From: JBCBCP01 sp039178165
GTDB lineage: Bacteria; Pseudomonadota; Alphaproteobacteria; Rhodobacterales; Rhodobacteraceae
Length of the DNA: 64,000 bases
Reading direction: 5' to 3'
Assembly: GCA_039178165.1 (NCBI GenBank)
Contig: JBCDFL010000001.1
Location: 8,332-72,331, forward strand
The position numbers and the translations under genes are program-made. Under the pieces are notes generated by a model. The model searched no databases. It was not told where the DNA came from and saw only the letters and a list, made by a program, of their open reading frames with translations. This document shows positions 18,501-26,503 of this stretch, piece by piece (the first letter of the stretch is position 1; every line of letters starts with the position of its first letter).

Positions 18501-19494
18501 GATCGAGCCGGAGACTTACATCCCGTCCACGCTGGACGCTGAGCTGGCAACCGTGCGCGCCTTCGTGCCGCCGGTGCCGGTGCAGCCGCTGTTCCTCGAC
18601 CTGCCGCTGATGACGGGGGACGAGGTGCCGCACGCGCCGCACATCGCCGCCGCCAGCCAGCCTTGGCCGGGCACCGTCGCGGTTTATGCCGCGCCGGAAG
18701 ACAACGGCTATCTGCTGAACCGGCAGCTGAACGCGCGGGCGACGATGGGCCTGACGCAAACGCCGCTGGCGGCGGCAGGCGCGGGCCTGTGGGATCGCGG
18801 CGGCGCGCTGGAGGTCAAGCTGATCGCAGGTTCGCTCGCCTCCGTCTCGGACGCGGCGCTTCTGAGCGGAGCGAACCTGATGGCGATTGGGGACGGCTCT
18901 TCGGACAATTGGGAGCTGTTCCAGTTTTCGGAGGCCCAGCTGATCGCGCCGCAGACCTACGCGCTGACGCGCCGGCTGCGCGGGCAATTGGGCACCGACG
19001 CGCTGATGCCGGATGTTTGGCCGGAAGGCTCGTGGGTTGTGCTGATGGACGGCGTGCCGGAGCAGATCGACTTGCGCGCGGCGCTCCGCCGGGTGGCGCA
19101 GCACTACCGCATCGGGCCGGCGGCGCGAGCTGTCGACGATCCGTCCTACACCTACACCGTTCAGGCCTTCGATGGTGTTGGCCTACGCCCCTATGCGCCG
19201 GTGCATCTGCGCCGCAAGGTCGTGGGCGGGGATCACCGGTTCGACTGGGTGCGCCGCACGCGGATCGAGGGGGATACCTGGGAGGGCGAAGAGGTGCCCT
19301 TGGGAGAGGAGACCGAAGGCTACCGCGTGACCGTCTTCAACGGGCTCCAGGTGCTGCGGAGCGCCGACACGGCGGGTCCAAGCTGGACCTATAGCGCGGC
19401 GGCGCGGGCGGCGGACGGTGCCTATACCCATGTGGAGGTTGCGCAGATCTCGGCCCGCTTCGGGCCGGGGCTGGCGGCGCGGCTGGCGGCCTGA
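15595..19494 (+). CDS. GTA g15, host-specificity 'megatron' with TIM-barrel domain
   Basis: 1299 residues, the largest GTA gene. A Gly/Ala-rich N-terminal segment (about 1-45) is followed by a domain found in phage tail-tip proteins, a GTA TIM-barrel glycoside-hydrolase-like domain (about residues 350-760, with IGIDNYMPLSDW and WFTELGCAAVDKG), and a C-terminal beta-rich phage tail domain. A strong AAAGGAGG lies 6 bases before the ATG. It forms the baseplate tip that contacts the recipient cell. No frameshift is seen along its length. Confidence 0.94.
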   Translation: MATIVLSAVGAAVGGSIGGTLAGLSSVAVGRAVGATLGKVIDQRIMGAGSDVRETGKVDRFRLTNAGDGAPIPQVYGRMRVGGQVIWASDFLETTTTTGGGKGAPSQPKTRSFSYSVNLAVALCEGEIVRVGRVWADGDEVAPDSLNMRVYKGTQDQLPDPVIEAIEGAGQVPAYRGTAYVVMEALALEPFGNRVPQFSFEVVRAEQSGQAGAEDEMTCAVRGVALMPGSGEYALATTPVTYNDGAAGRWSANVNTPAGKSDFAQSLDILDDELPNCDAAALIVSWFGGDLRAGACRIKPKVERKDIEGENMPWSVSGMRRAQAPRIAESEGRPVYGGTPTDASVVEAIEAMNVAGKAVLFYPFILMDQPEGNDLPNPYTGEPGQPALPWRGRITASLAPGVHGSPDGTAAMDAEVAAFVGTARAADFSIGNGTVSYSGPAEWTFSRFILHYAALCAAAGGVDSFCIGTELRGLTWLRGANHTFPFVTALRSLAAEVRTLVGPETKIGYAADWTEYFGYQPADGNVYFHLDPLWSDPHIDFIGIDNYMPLSDWREGDHLDAEAFDAIHDLDYLRGNIEGGEGYDWYYHSRDAEAAQIRTPITDGAHDEPWVFRYKDLRNWWLNPHHERIDGQRRPTPTGWVPQSKPFWFTELGCAAVDKGTNQPNKFLDQKSSESSLPKFSNGTRDDLIQKQYLRAMHGYWAERNETSAEYGGPMVDMSRAFVWAWDTRPYPFFPNNLGLWSDGENYPRGHWINGRTSTRMVANVVEEICARAGLAAPRTQGLYGTVRGYSVADVGDARAALQPLMLAHAFDAVERDGTLRFVPRTGAAPVDVAPDALARSEDVDGAVEQSRAADAEMTGRVRVGFVQADADFDAATEEAILADEATHAVSASELALSLTRAEARQVAERWLTEARIARDGVRLALPPSRLDLGAGDVLRLPAEGAGRAARYRIDRVEAGPLQIVDAVRIEPETYIPSTLDAELATVRAFVPPVPVQPLFLDLPLMTGDEVPHAPHIAAASQPWPGTVAVYAAPEDNGYLLNRQLNARATMGLTQTPLAAAGAGLWDRGGALEVKLIAGSLASVSDAALLSGANLMAIGDGSSDNWELFQFSEAQLIAPQTYALTRRLRGQLGTDALMPDVWPEGSWVVLMDGVPEQIDLRAALRRVAQHYRIGPAARAVDDPSYTYTVQAFDGVGLRPYAPVHLRRKVVGGDHRFDWVRRTRIEGDTWEGEEVPLGEETEGYRVTVFNGLQVLRSADTAGPSWTYSAAARAADGAYTHVEVAQISARFGPGLAARLAA

Positions 19495-19781
19495 TGCGGC
19501 CCCTCGCGCATATCGACCTGACGGACGCGGCGCGCGCGCTGCTGGCACAGCCTGCGCCGCACCGGCCCGATCTGTGTGCGCGGATGATCCGCGAGGCGGA
19601 TTGGGCCGACCGCTACCGCCGCCGGCTGGGCCGGTTGCACGATCTGTGGGGCGACGGCACACTGTCGGCGGCGGCGCGGCAGCGGCAGCGCGCGCCGGAG
19701 CGGCGGCTCAGCGACCGCGACTATTGCACCTGCCTTGAGATGGTCCTGCACGCGGTTTTGACCCATCAGCGCCGCGCATGA
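19494..19781 (+). CDS. Small conserved protein trailing the GTA cluster
   Basis: 95 residues, basic, no membrane segment. The ATG at 19494 shares a base with the g15 stop (TGATG), so it is translationally coupled to the GTA operon. Segments LCARMIREADWADRYRRRLGRLHDLWGDGTL and CTCLEMVLHAVL are distinctive. I do not recognise a function; GTA clusters of related bacteria often carry a protein of this sort here. It could be an assembly factor or simply a hitch-hiking gene. Confidence 0.8.
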   Translation: MRPLAHIDLTDAARALLAQPAPHRPDLCARMIREADWADRYRRRLGRLHDLWGDGTLSAAARQRQRAPERRLSDRDYCTCLEMVLHAVLTHQRRA

Positions 19782-19853
19782 CGGGCATCACATCTTCCTG
19801 TTTGGACCTGGCTGCATAATTCGGCTATGTGTCAGGCAGCAGGAGGGCCCGCC

Positions 19854-20678
19854 ATGGCATACCCAGACCACAGCACGGCCGGCGCGAAGATCACCGCTGT
19901 CGACCCCGTTTGGACCCAGATCACCGAAGAGGCGCAGCGCGCCGTACGGGACGAGCCGCTGATCGGCGGCTTCGTGCACGCCTGCATTCTGCACCACAAG
20001 ACGCTCGACAAGGCGCTGAGCTACCGTATCGCGGCCAAGCTTGCCTCCAACGAGATGTCGATGGTCGTTGTGCGCGAGATCGTCGATCAAGCGCACCTGG
20101 ACGCCCCCGATCTGGTGGAGGCGGCGCGGGCGGATTTGGTCGCGATTTACGAGCGCGATCCGGCCTGCCACCGGCTGCTGCAACCGGTCCTCTACTTCAA
20201 AGGTTACCAGGCGATGCAAGCCTACCGCATCGGCCACTACCTTTGGACCCAAGGCCAGAGCGATCTGGCCTATTTCTTCCAGATGCGGGTGAGCGAGATT
20301 TTCGGCGTCGATATCCACCCCGCCGCCCGGATCGGTAAGGGCATCATGATCGATCATGCCCATTCCATCGTCATCGGTGAGACGGCTGTCGTGGGCGACA
20401 ACGTCTCAATGCTGCACTCCGTCACCCTGGGCGGGACGGGCAAGGAAGAAGAGGAGCGCCACCCCAAGATCGGCAACGGCGTGCTGATCGGGGCAGGGGC
20501 GAAGGTGCTGGGCAACATCCATATCGGCCATTGCAGCCGGGTGGCCGCGGGCTCCGTCGTGCTGGAAGACGTGCCGCCCTGCAAGACGGTCGCCGGCATC
20601 CCCGCCAAGATCGTGGGGGAGGCGGGCTGCGATCAGCCCTCCATCTCTATGAACCACATGCTGGGCAAGGATTCCTAG
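19854..20678 (+). CDS. cysE: Serine O-acetyltransferase CysE
   Basis: 274 residues. It makes O-acetylserine, the first step of cysteine synthesis. An N-terminal helical SATase domain (about 10-120) is followed by left-handed hexapeptide repeats with DIHPAARIGKGIMIDHAHSIVIGE and GNGVLIGAGAKVLGNIHIG. The start ATG at 19854 has GGAGGG 6 bases upstream; an in-frame ATG at 19827 is less likely. Its stop overlaps the convergent gene downstream. Confidence 0.95.
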   Translation: MAYPDHSTAGAKITAVDPVWTQITEEAQRAVRDEPLIGGFVHACILHHKTLDKALSYRIAAKLASNEMSMVVVREIVDQAHLDAPDLVEAARADLVAIYERDPACHRLLQPVLYFKGYQAMQAYRIGHYLWTQGQSDLAYFFQMRVSEIFGVDIHPAARIGKGIMIDHAHSIVIGETAVVGDNVSMLHSVTLGGTGKEEEERHPKIGNGVLIGAGAKVLGNIHIGHCSRVAAGSVVLEDVPPCKTVAGIPAKIVGEAGCDQPSISMNHMLGKDS

Positions 20679-20962
20679 CCCAGCGCCGCGCGCCTGCGCC
20701 CCCAGCGTAGGCCAATCGCGCCGAGCGAGATGGTGATGTAGAACCCCTGGATCAGAGCGGCGGACAGGTTGAAGTCGGCCCAAAGGCTGATCATCACGCA
20801 GCTCGACGCTGTGAGCACCAGCACGAAATAGGCGGGCGTCGCGCTGGTCAGCCGACCTAGGCTGAGCGCAAGGAAGCCGCACACATAGATGAGAAAGCCG
20901 ACGAGGCCCGTAACGCGGCACAACGTGTCCGCATCCAGCGTGGAAAAGTCATAAGCGATCAT
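20675..20962 (-). CDS. Small integral membrane protein (CBU_0592-like)
   Basis: 95 residues with three hydrophobic segments (about 17-36, 42-61 and 68-86). The order and the TGLVGFLIYVCGFLAL segment resemble the CBU_0592 family of small membrane proteins, whose function is unknown. It converges on cysE with a 4-base overlap of coding ends. Confidence 0.75.
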   Translation of the reverse strand: MIAYDFSTLDADTLCRVTGLVGFLIYVCGFLALSLGRLTSATPAYFVLVLTASSCVMISLWADFNLSAALIQGFYITISLGAIGLRWGRRRAALG

Positions 20963-21040
20963 GTCGCCCTCGAAATCGATTTTTTAAAATGGGTTTTGAA
21001 AAAAGCACTCGGAACACGAAGGCCGTCTAACACGGGTGTG

Positions 21041-21075
21041 GGGCCGGGTCAGGTCCGGTTTTCCGGACCCGGCCC
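21041..21075 (-). terminator. Strong hairpin downstream of pdhC
   Basis: A perfect 9-bp stem (GGGCCGGGT with ACCCGGCCC) holds an inner CCGG-TTTT-CCGG hairpin. It starts 22 bp after the pdhC stop on the minus strand. There is no T-run directly behind it on that strand, so it may act as a Rho-independent pause site or as 3' mRNA protection rather than a canonical terminator. Confidence 0.5.
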
Positions 21076-21096
21076 GCGATTTTAGGTGGGCCTGCT

Positions 21097-22431
21097 TTAG
21101 GCCAGCAGCGCGACCGGGTTTTCCAGCCCGTCCACGATGGCGGCCAGCAATTCGGCCCCCAGCGCGCCGTCGATGGCGCGGTGATCGACGGACAGCGTGA
21201 CAGACATAACGGTTGCTACACTTAGGTCGCCGTCCGGCCCGACCACCGGTTTCTTGACGCCGGCGCCCACGGCGAGGATCGCGCCGTGGGGCGGGTTGAT
21301 GACGGCGTCGAAATTGTCGATCCCGAACATGCCGAGGTTGGAGATTGCGAAGCTTCCGCCCTGGTATTCGTGCGGCGCCAGCTTGCGGTCCCGGGCGCGG
21401 GCGGCAAGGTCCTTCATCTCCGCGCTGAGCGCGCTCAGCGATTTGGCGTGCGCGTCTTGCAGCACCGGTGTGAAGAGGCCGCCGTCGATGGCGACGGCCA
21501 CGGCGACGTCCGATGGGCTCAGTTTGAGGATGCGGTCCCCGGCCCAGACGGCGTTGGCGTCGGGCACCTGTTGCAGCGCGGCGGCGCAGGCCTTGATGAT
21601 GAAGTCGTTGACCGACAGCTTCACACCGCGCGCTTCCAGCTGTGTGTTCAGCGTCGCGCGGAACTCCAGCAGCGCGTCGAGCCGGATGTCGCGCCGCAGG
21701 TAGAAATGCGGCACGGTTTGTTTGGCTTCGGTCAGGCGCGCGGCGATGGTCTTGCGCATCCCGTCGAGCGTGACCTCTTCGTACGCGCGGCCCTCGTACA
21801 TCTTGGCCACGGCGCTGGCGGAGGGGCCGGTCGGGGCAGGGGCTGCCGCCGCGGGGGCAGGTGCTGGCGCGTCCGCTTTGGGTGCTTCGGCCTTTGCGGG
21901 CTGCGCTTCGGCGCTTTCCACATCCGCTTTAACGATCCGCCCGCGCGGGCCGGAGCCGGTGATCTGGCCGAGGTCCAGGCCCTTTTGCGCGGCGATCCGG
22001 CGGGCGAGGGGCGAGGCGAAGATGCGCGTGCCGTCTTTGGACCCGGCGGTTGGGGCGGGCGTCGCGTCGGTCTCTCCCCGGCCGTAGCCTGGTGCCGGGG
22101 CGGTTTGATCCGACGGCTCCGCGGGGGCCGCGTGCGAGGACGCCTCCGCCGCGGGGGCCGAGGGGGCGCCGATGTCGTCCGCACTCTCGCCGTCTTCCAG
22201 AAGCACGGCGATTGGCGTGTTGACCTTCACCCCTTCGGCGCCTTCTTCCACCAGCAGCTTGCCGACGACCCCTTCGTCCACGGCCTCGAATTCCATGGTG
22301 GCCTTGTCGGTCTCGATCTCCGCCAGCAGATCGCCCGAGGACACGGTGTCGCCCTCTTTGACCAGCCATTTGGCGAGCGTGCCTACCTCCATCGTCGGAG
22401 ACAGTGCGGGCATCAGGATTTCGGTCGGCAT
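21097..22431 (-). CDS. pdhC: Pyruvate dehydrogenase E2, dihydrolipoamide acetyltransferase
   Basis: 444 residues. Lipoyl domain at 1-80 (lipoylated Lys43 in ETDKATM), a Pro/Ala-rich linker, a peripheral-subunit-binding domain (about 135-170, RIAAQKGLDLGQITGSGPRGRI), a second Ala/Pro linker and the catalytic core ending with SVDHRAIDGALGAELL, which holds the active-site His. It transfers acetyl groups to CoA in the pyruvate dehydrogenase complex. It is the last gene of the pdh group. Confidence 0.96.
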   Translation of the reverse strand: MPTEILMPALSPTMEVGTLAKWLVKEGDTVSSGDLLAEIETDKATMEFEAVDEGVVGKLLVEEGAEGVKVNTPIAVLLEDGESADDIGAPSAPAAEASSHAAPAEPSDQTAPAPGYGRGETDATPAPTAGSKDGTRIFASPLARRIAAQKGLDLGQITGSGPRGRIVKADVESAEAQPAKAEAPKADAPAPAPAAAAPAPTGPSASAVAKMYEGRAYEEVTLDGMRKTIAARLTEAKQTVPHFYLRRDIRLDALLEFRATLNTQLEARGVKLSVNDFIIKACAAALQQVPDANAVWAGDRILKLSPSDVAVAVAIDGGLFTPVLQDAHAKSLSALSAEMKDLAARARDRKLAPHEYQGGSFAISNLGMFGIDNFDAVINPPHGAILAVGAGVKKPVVGPDGDLSVATVMSVTLSVDHRAIDGALGAELLAAIVDGLENPVALLA

Positions 22432-22435
22432 CGGC

Positions 22436-22987
22436 TCAGTCTCCGGAGGGGGCGGCCGCTTGGGCCGGTAGGGGGTCGGGCGCGGGCAGAAGGGGGGCGA
22501 GGAACGAAACCGCGAAGATGAACAGGATCGACACCGGCAGGGTCAGCGACGACACCCGCGCTTCCAGCTTCAACGCCGTTTTCATGCTGGCATGGTCACT
22601 TGAGCCCCGCCACGCGATGAAGTTCAGCGTCTCCTGCGCGTAGGCGCTGGGCGGATCAACCTGTTCGGTGAAATAGAGGTCGAGGTTCTCGTAATAAGCG
22701 CTCGCCAGTCGCTCCTGCTGGCGCACCGCATAGGCCAGGTAGGCAGCGACGAACCACAGGATGATGTTGAAGACGAGGCTGCCGCCCAGCTCAATCTCCA
22801 CCGGGGCGACGGCAATCGTGGCCTTGCTGACGCCGCCGAGGTTCAAAGCCACGCCGAACGCCGCGATGCCGACGAAGGCGAGTTGGAGGCGCTGCGTCTC
22901 CTCCGTCATGCGTTTGATGCTGGCGTAACGCTCGAAATAGGCCCAGACCTTGGGGTCGGTCTTCGCGTCTTCGCGGATGACGGTCAT
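22436..22987 (-). CDS. Unknown membrane protein inside the pdh operon
   Basis: 183 residues. A cytoplasmic-looking N-terminus (1-35) is followed by hydrophobic segments at about 37-53, 67-87 and 150-170. It sits between pdhB and pdhC with gaps of only 4 bases on each side, so it is certainly co-transcribed with them. I do not recognise the family. No catalytic motif is visible. Co-expression with PDH suggests a link to the complex, perhaps membrane tethering or metabolite sensing, but that is only inference. Confidence 0.8.
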   Translation of the reverse strand: MTVIREDAKTDPKVWAYFERYASIKRMTEETQRLQLAFVGIAAFGVALNLGGVSKATIAVAPVEIELGGSLVFNIILWFVAAYLAYAVRQQERLASAYYENLDLYFTEQVDPPSAYAQETLNFIAWRGSSDHASMKTALKLEARVSSLTLPVSILFIFAVSFLAPLLPAPDPLPAQAAAPSGD

Positions 22988-22991
22988 CGCT

Positions 22992-24377
22992 TTACCGGTA
23001 GGTGACTTTGCGCACGGCCTCGATCACCTCATCGGTGGTGACAAGCGCGTGCTTTTCGAGGTTCGCGGCGTAGGGCATCGGGACGTCCTTGCCCGTGCAG
23101 TTGATGACCGGCGCATCGAGGTAATCGAACGCCTCCTGCATGAGCACGGAGGAAATGTAAGAGCCGACGGAGCCTTGCGGCCAGCCTTCTTCCACCGTCA
23201 CGCAGCGGTTTGTCTTCATCACCGATTTGATGATCGCGCCGGTGTCCACGGGCCGGATCGTGCGCAGGTCCAGCACCTCTGCGCTGATGCCGTCTTCGGC
23301 CAGCTTTTCGGCGGCCTCGAGCGCGTATTGCATCCCGATGCCGAAGCTGACGAGGGTCACATCCGTCCCCTCGCGCCAAATGCGGGCCTTGCCGAAGGGG
23401 ATGGCCAGATCGTCCACCTGCGGCACGTCGAAGGTGCGGCCGTAGAGGATCTCGTTCTCCAGGAAGCAGACAGGGTTCGGATCGCGGATGGCCGTCTTCA
23501 TCAGGCCCTTCGCGTCGGCGGCGGAGTAGGGCATCACCACCTTCAGGCCGGGGATCTGCATATACCAAGCGGCGAAGTCCTGGCTGTGCTGCGCGGCCAC
23601 GCGGGCGGCGGCGCCGTTGGGCCCGCGGAAGACGATGGGGCAGCCCATCTGCCCGCCGGACATGTAGAGGGTCTTGGCTGCGGAGTTGATGATCTGGTCG
23701 ATGGCCTGCATCGCGAAGTTCCAGGTCATGAACTCCACGATGGGTTTGAGGCCGCCCATGGCCGCGCCCACGCCGATCCCGGCAAAGCCGTGTTCGGTGA
23801 TCGGTGTGTCGATGACCCGCTTGCTACCGAACTCATCCAACAACCCTTGGGAGACTTTGTAGGCGCCTTGGTATTCGCCCACCTCCTCGCCCATCAGGAA
23901 CACGTCGGGGTCCGCGCGCATCTCTTCGGCCATGGCGTCGCGCAGCGCCTCGCGCACGGTCGTCGCCTTCATCTTGGCATCCGCTGGCCAATCGGGCGAG
24001 GTGTCGGTCTGGGGCTCCGTGATCGGCTGCGCCGGTGTGGCGGCGGTGGCCTCGGCCTCCACCTTGCCTTCCTCGCCCGACAGGGTGGCCGGGGCGGGGG
24101 CGGAGGCCTCTCCCGCATCCTCGGGCACATCCTCGCCTTCCTCGACCAGCACGGCGATGGGCGTGTTCACCTTCACGCCTTCGGTGCCTTCGGCGACCAT
24201 GATCTTGCCCATGATCCCTTCGTCCACGGCCTCGAATTCCATCGTGGCCTTGTCCGTCTCGATCTCCGCCAGAATGTCGCCAGAGGACACGGTGTCGCCT
24301 TCCTTCACCAGCCACTTGGCGAGCGTGCCTTCCTCCATCGTGGGGGAGAGGGCGGGCATCAGGATTTCAGTTGACAT
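22992..24377 (-). CDS. pdhB: Pyruvate dehydrogenase E1 beta with N-terminal lipoyl domain
   Basis: 461 residues. Residues 1-80 form a lipoyl domain (Lys43 in ETDKATM) nearly identical to that of PdhC, then a Pro/Ala linker (about 85-130), then the transketolase-type E1-beta domain (TVREALRDAMAEEM onward, with FGSKRVIDTPITEHGFAG and FRGPNGAAARVAAQHSQ). An E1-beta carrying its own lipoyl domain is typical of alphaproteobacteria. The start codon directly abuts the pdhA stop. Confidence 0.96.
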   Translation of the reverse strand: MSTEILMPALSPTMEEGTLAKWLVKEGDTVSSGDILAEIETDKATMEFEAVDEGIMGKIMVAEGTEGVKVNTPIAVLVEEGEDVPEDAGEASAPAPATLSGEEGKVEAEATAATPAQPITEPQTDTSPDWPADAKMKATTVREALRDAMAEEMRADPDVFLMGEEVGEYQGAYKVSQGLLDEFGSKRVIDTPITEHGFAGIGVGAAMGGLKPIVEFMTWNFAMQAIDQIINSAAKTLYMSGGQMGCPIVFRGPNGAAARVAAQHSQDFAAWYMQIPGLKVVMPYSAADAKGLMKTAIRDPNPVCFLENEILYGRTFDVPQVDDLAIPFGKARIWREGTDVTLVSFGIGMQYALEAAEKLAEDGISAEVLDLRTIRPVDTGAIIKSVMKTNRCVTVEEGWPQGSVGSYISSVLMQEAFDYLDAPVINCTGKDVPMPYAANLEKHALVTTDEVIEAVRKVTYR

Positions 24378-25391
24378 TTACATAGCCTCCTGCGGGATCT
24401 CGTCGGCGTAGATGTCGGTCCAGAGCTCGTCGAGGCTCGGCTCGGGGCTGTCCTTGGAGAACTCGGCGGAGGCGTTGACGATTTCCTTGATCTCTTTGTC
24501 GATGGCCTTGAGGTCGTCTTCGGACGCGTGTTTGCCCTGCAGCAGCATCGCGCGGACGGCCTCGATCGGGTCGCGTTCTTCGCGCATCTTCTGCACCTCT
24601 TCGCGGGTGCGGTACTTGGCCGGGTCGGACATGGAGTGGCCGCGGTAGCGATAGGTTTTGACCTCGAGGATGTAGGGCCCCTTGCCCGCGCGGCAGTGGG
24701 CGACGGCCTTCTCTCCGGCCTCTTTCACGGCAAGCACGTCCATGCCGTCCACGATCTCTCCGGGGATGCCGAAGGGCGCGCCGCGGGTGTGGATGTCGTC
24801 GGTGGAGGTGGAGCGCTTCTGGGCCGTGCCCATGGCGTACTGGTTGTTTTCAATGACGAAAATCACCGGCAGGTCCCACAGGGCGGCCATGTTGAACGTC
24901 TCGTAGACTTGCCCCTGGTTCGCGGCGCCGTCCCCGAAATAGGTGAAGGTCACGCGCCCGTTGTCGCGATACTTGTCGGCGAAGGCGAGGCCGGCGCCCA
25001 GCGGCACTTGGGCTGCGACGATGCCGTGGCCGCCGTAGAAATGCTTCTCTTTCGAGAACATGTGCATGGAGCCGCCCTTGCCCTTGGAATAGCCCCCCTC
25101 GCGGCCCGTCAGCTCGGCCATGACGCCGTTTGGATCCATGCCGCAGGCCAGCATATGGCCGTGATCGCGGTAGGAGGTGATGCGCTTGTCGCCCTCTTCG
25201 GCGGCGGCCTCCAGCCCCACGACGACGGCTTCCTGGCCGATATAGAGGTGACAGAACCCGCCGATCAGGCCCATGCCGTAGAGCTGGCCGGCCTTCTCCT
25301 CGAACCGCCGGATCAGCAGCATGTCTTTGTAGTAGGTTTTCAGCTCGTCCGCCGAGACGTTGGCCAGATCCTTGCCCTTGCGTGCCGCCAT
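24378..25391 (-). CDS. pdhA: Pyruvate dehydrogenase E1 alpha
   Basis: 337 residues. The thiamine diphosphate motif GDGAANQGQVYETFNMAALW...NN is present around 170-205, with the phosphorylation-loop-like region RYRGHSMSDPAKYR. It decarboxylates pyruvate with PdhB. It is the first gene of pdhA-pdhB-orf-pdhC. A 20-bp palindrome lies about 20 bases before its start. Confidence 0.97.
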   Translation of the reverse strand: MAARKGKDLANVSADELKTYYKDMLLIRRFEEKAGQLYGMGLIGGFCHLYIGQEAVVVGLEAAAEEGDKRITSYRDHGHMLACGMDPNGVMAELTGREGGYSKGKGGSMHMFSKEKHFYGGHGIVAAQVPLGAGLAFADKYRDNGRVTFTYFGDGAANQGQVYETFNMAALWDLPVIFVIENNQYAMGTAQKRSTSTDDIHTRGAPFGIPGEIVDGMDVLAVKEAGEKAVAHCRAGKGPYILEVKTYRYRGHSMSDPAKYRTREEVQKMREERDPIEAVRAMLLQGKHASEDDLKAIDKEIKEIVNASAEFSKDSPEPSLDELWTDIYADEIPQEAM

Positions 25392-25410
25392 GGGCCCCTC
25401 CCGCGCGAAG

Positions 25411-25430
25411 ATAGTTTAGCGTTAAACTAT
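25411..25430 (-). promoter_or_regulatory. Palindromic operator upstream of pdhA
   Basis: Read toward pdhA, the sequence is ATAGTTTAACGCTAAACTAT, with 8-bp arms around ACGC. The identical 20-mer in the same orientation lies upstream of lpd (42420-42439). Two copies next to the two transcription units of one enzyme complex point to a shared regulator; which one cannot be told from the window. Confidence 0.8.
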
Positions 25431-25482
25431 TCGTTACAAGGATTCGCCGCCGTATGCACCGACAATTTTGACGCAGCGTCGC

Positions 25483-26121
25483 TTAGGCCACGGCCGACAG
25501 CGTTCTTGCCCCCGCCAGCAGCACCCGCTGATCATCGAGGAAGCGTTTCTGGTCCCGTTTCAGCTCCTTTTCCAGCTTTTTGGTGTCGTCCTCGCCCTTC
25601 AGCCAATCGCGGATCTGCTGGACCACATCGCGCACGACGTCGATCACCTCCTCGATCCGGTTGATCCATTTGTAGATGTTGAGGATGTTGCGGATCCGGG
25701 CGGCGAGGAAGGCCAGGATCGCGTAGGCGACGGCGTGCTGCACCTTGAACGCCTCCACCCGTTTGAGGATGGCGCGCACGACCTTCGTGTCGGTCAGCTT
25801 TTGCTTGATCAGTGCTTTGATCTCAGTGGCTTTTTTCTGCAGCCCTTTGAAGGTGGCGACCAGGCGGCGGAACGCGGCCTTGGCGGAGGTCACGGCGGTG
25901 CCGAGCCGGGCAAAGGCCTTTTGCCCGATCGCCTTGACCAGCGCCTTCTTGTTTTTGCCCCAGATCGCGACCCGCTTGACCTGCAGGGCGAGCCATTTGC
26001 CGATGCGGGGGATGTTGCGTTTGGCGTAGCGCATCGTCGCCTTCAGCACGATGGGTGACAGCACCCGCACCGCGCCCACGACGGCCGCAACCGCCAACGC
26101 GCCCAAAGCTGGTAATGGCAT
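25483..26121 (-). CDS. Highly basic helical protein of unknown function
   Basis: 212 residues, very rich in Lys, Arg and Ala. A hydrophobic N-terminal stretch (about 4-25) is followed by long amphipathic helices; the segments KATMRYAKRNIPRIGKWLALQ and VQHAVAYAILAFLAARIRNIL stand out. It has a strong GGGGGAGG Shine-Dalgarno sequence. I do not recognise the family. The N-terminal helix plus cationic body suggests binding to membrane or nucleic acid. Single gene between pdhA and a small ORF. Confidence 0.65.
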   Translation of the reverse strand: MPLPALGALAVAAVVGAVRVLSPIVLKATMRYAKRNIPRIGKWLALQVKRVAIWGKNKKALVKAIGQKAFARLGTAVTSAKAAFRRLVATFKGLQKKATEIKALIKQKLTDTKVVRAILKRVEAFKVQHAVAYAILAFLAARIRNILNIYKWINRIEEVIDVVRDVVQQIRDWLKGEDDTKKLEKELKRDQKRFLDDQRVLLAGARTLSAVA

Positions 26122-26196
26122 GATACCTCCCCCTTCCGTGTCCTTGTGAGGCGGAGGTTCGGCACAGCGGGGGCAAAGGTCAAGATGCGCGGGGCG

Positions 26197-26484
26197 CTAC
26201 AGCCCCGGATGGCCCAGGCCCCAGACGCGGGGCGTGTCCTGGGACAGCCGCGCGTGTTCAAGCTGATCCAGCGCCGCCAGTGCCCCATCGGCGCAGCCCG
26301 TTCGCGCGAGCGCCTTGGCGTAGGCCGCGCGCACCGACGCCACGCCCCAGGGCAGCCGCGCCTGTGCCAGCCAGGCGCGCAAGGGGGCCGGCAGATCGTC
26401 GAACCCGCGCATCGGCCCGCCGCGCCGGAATCGGCGTTTCAGCGTGCTGCGGCCACAATTGCGGGGGCGTCGGGTCATGCGCAT
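26197..26484 (-). CDS. Small conserved basic protein (DUF6525-like)
   Basis: 95 residues. The pattern RGGPMRGFDDLPAPLRAWLAQARLPWGVASVRAAYAKAL followed by ALAALDQLEHARL matches a short conserved family that I remember from Rhodobacterales (DUF6525). Function unknown. A TATAAC-like box lies only about 8 bases before the ATG, so the message may have almost no leader. Confidence 0.65.
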   Translation of the reverse strand: MRMTRRPRNCGRSTLKRRFRRGGPMRGFDDLPAPLRAWLAQARLPWGVASVRAAYAKALARTGCADGALAALDQLEHARLSQDTPRVWGLGHPGL

Positions 26485-26503
26485 CTGATATGTTATAGCA
26501 TAA

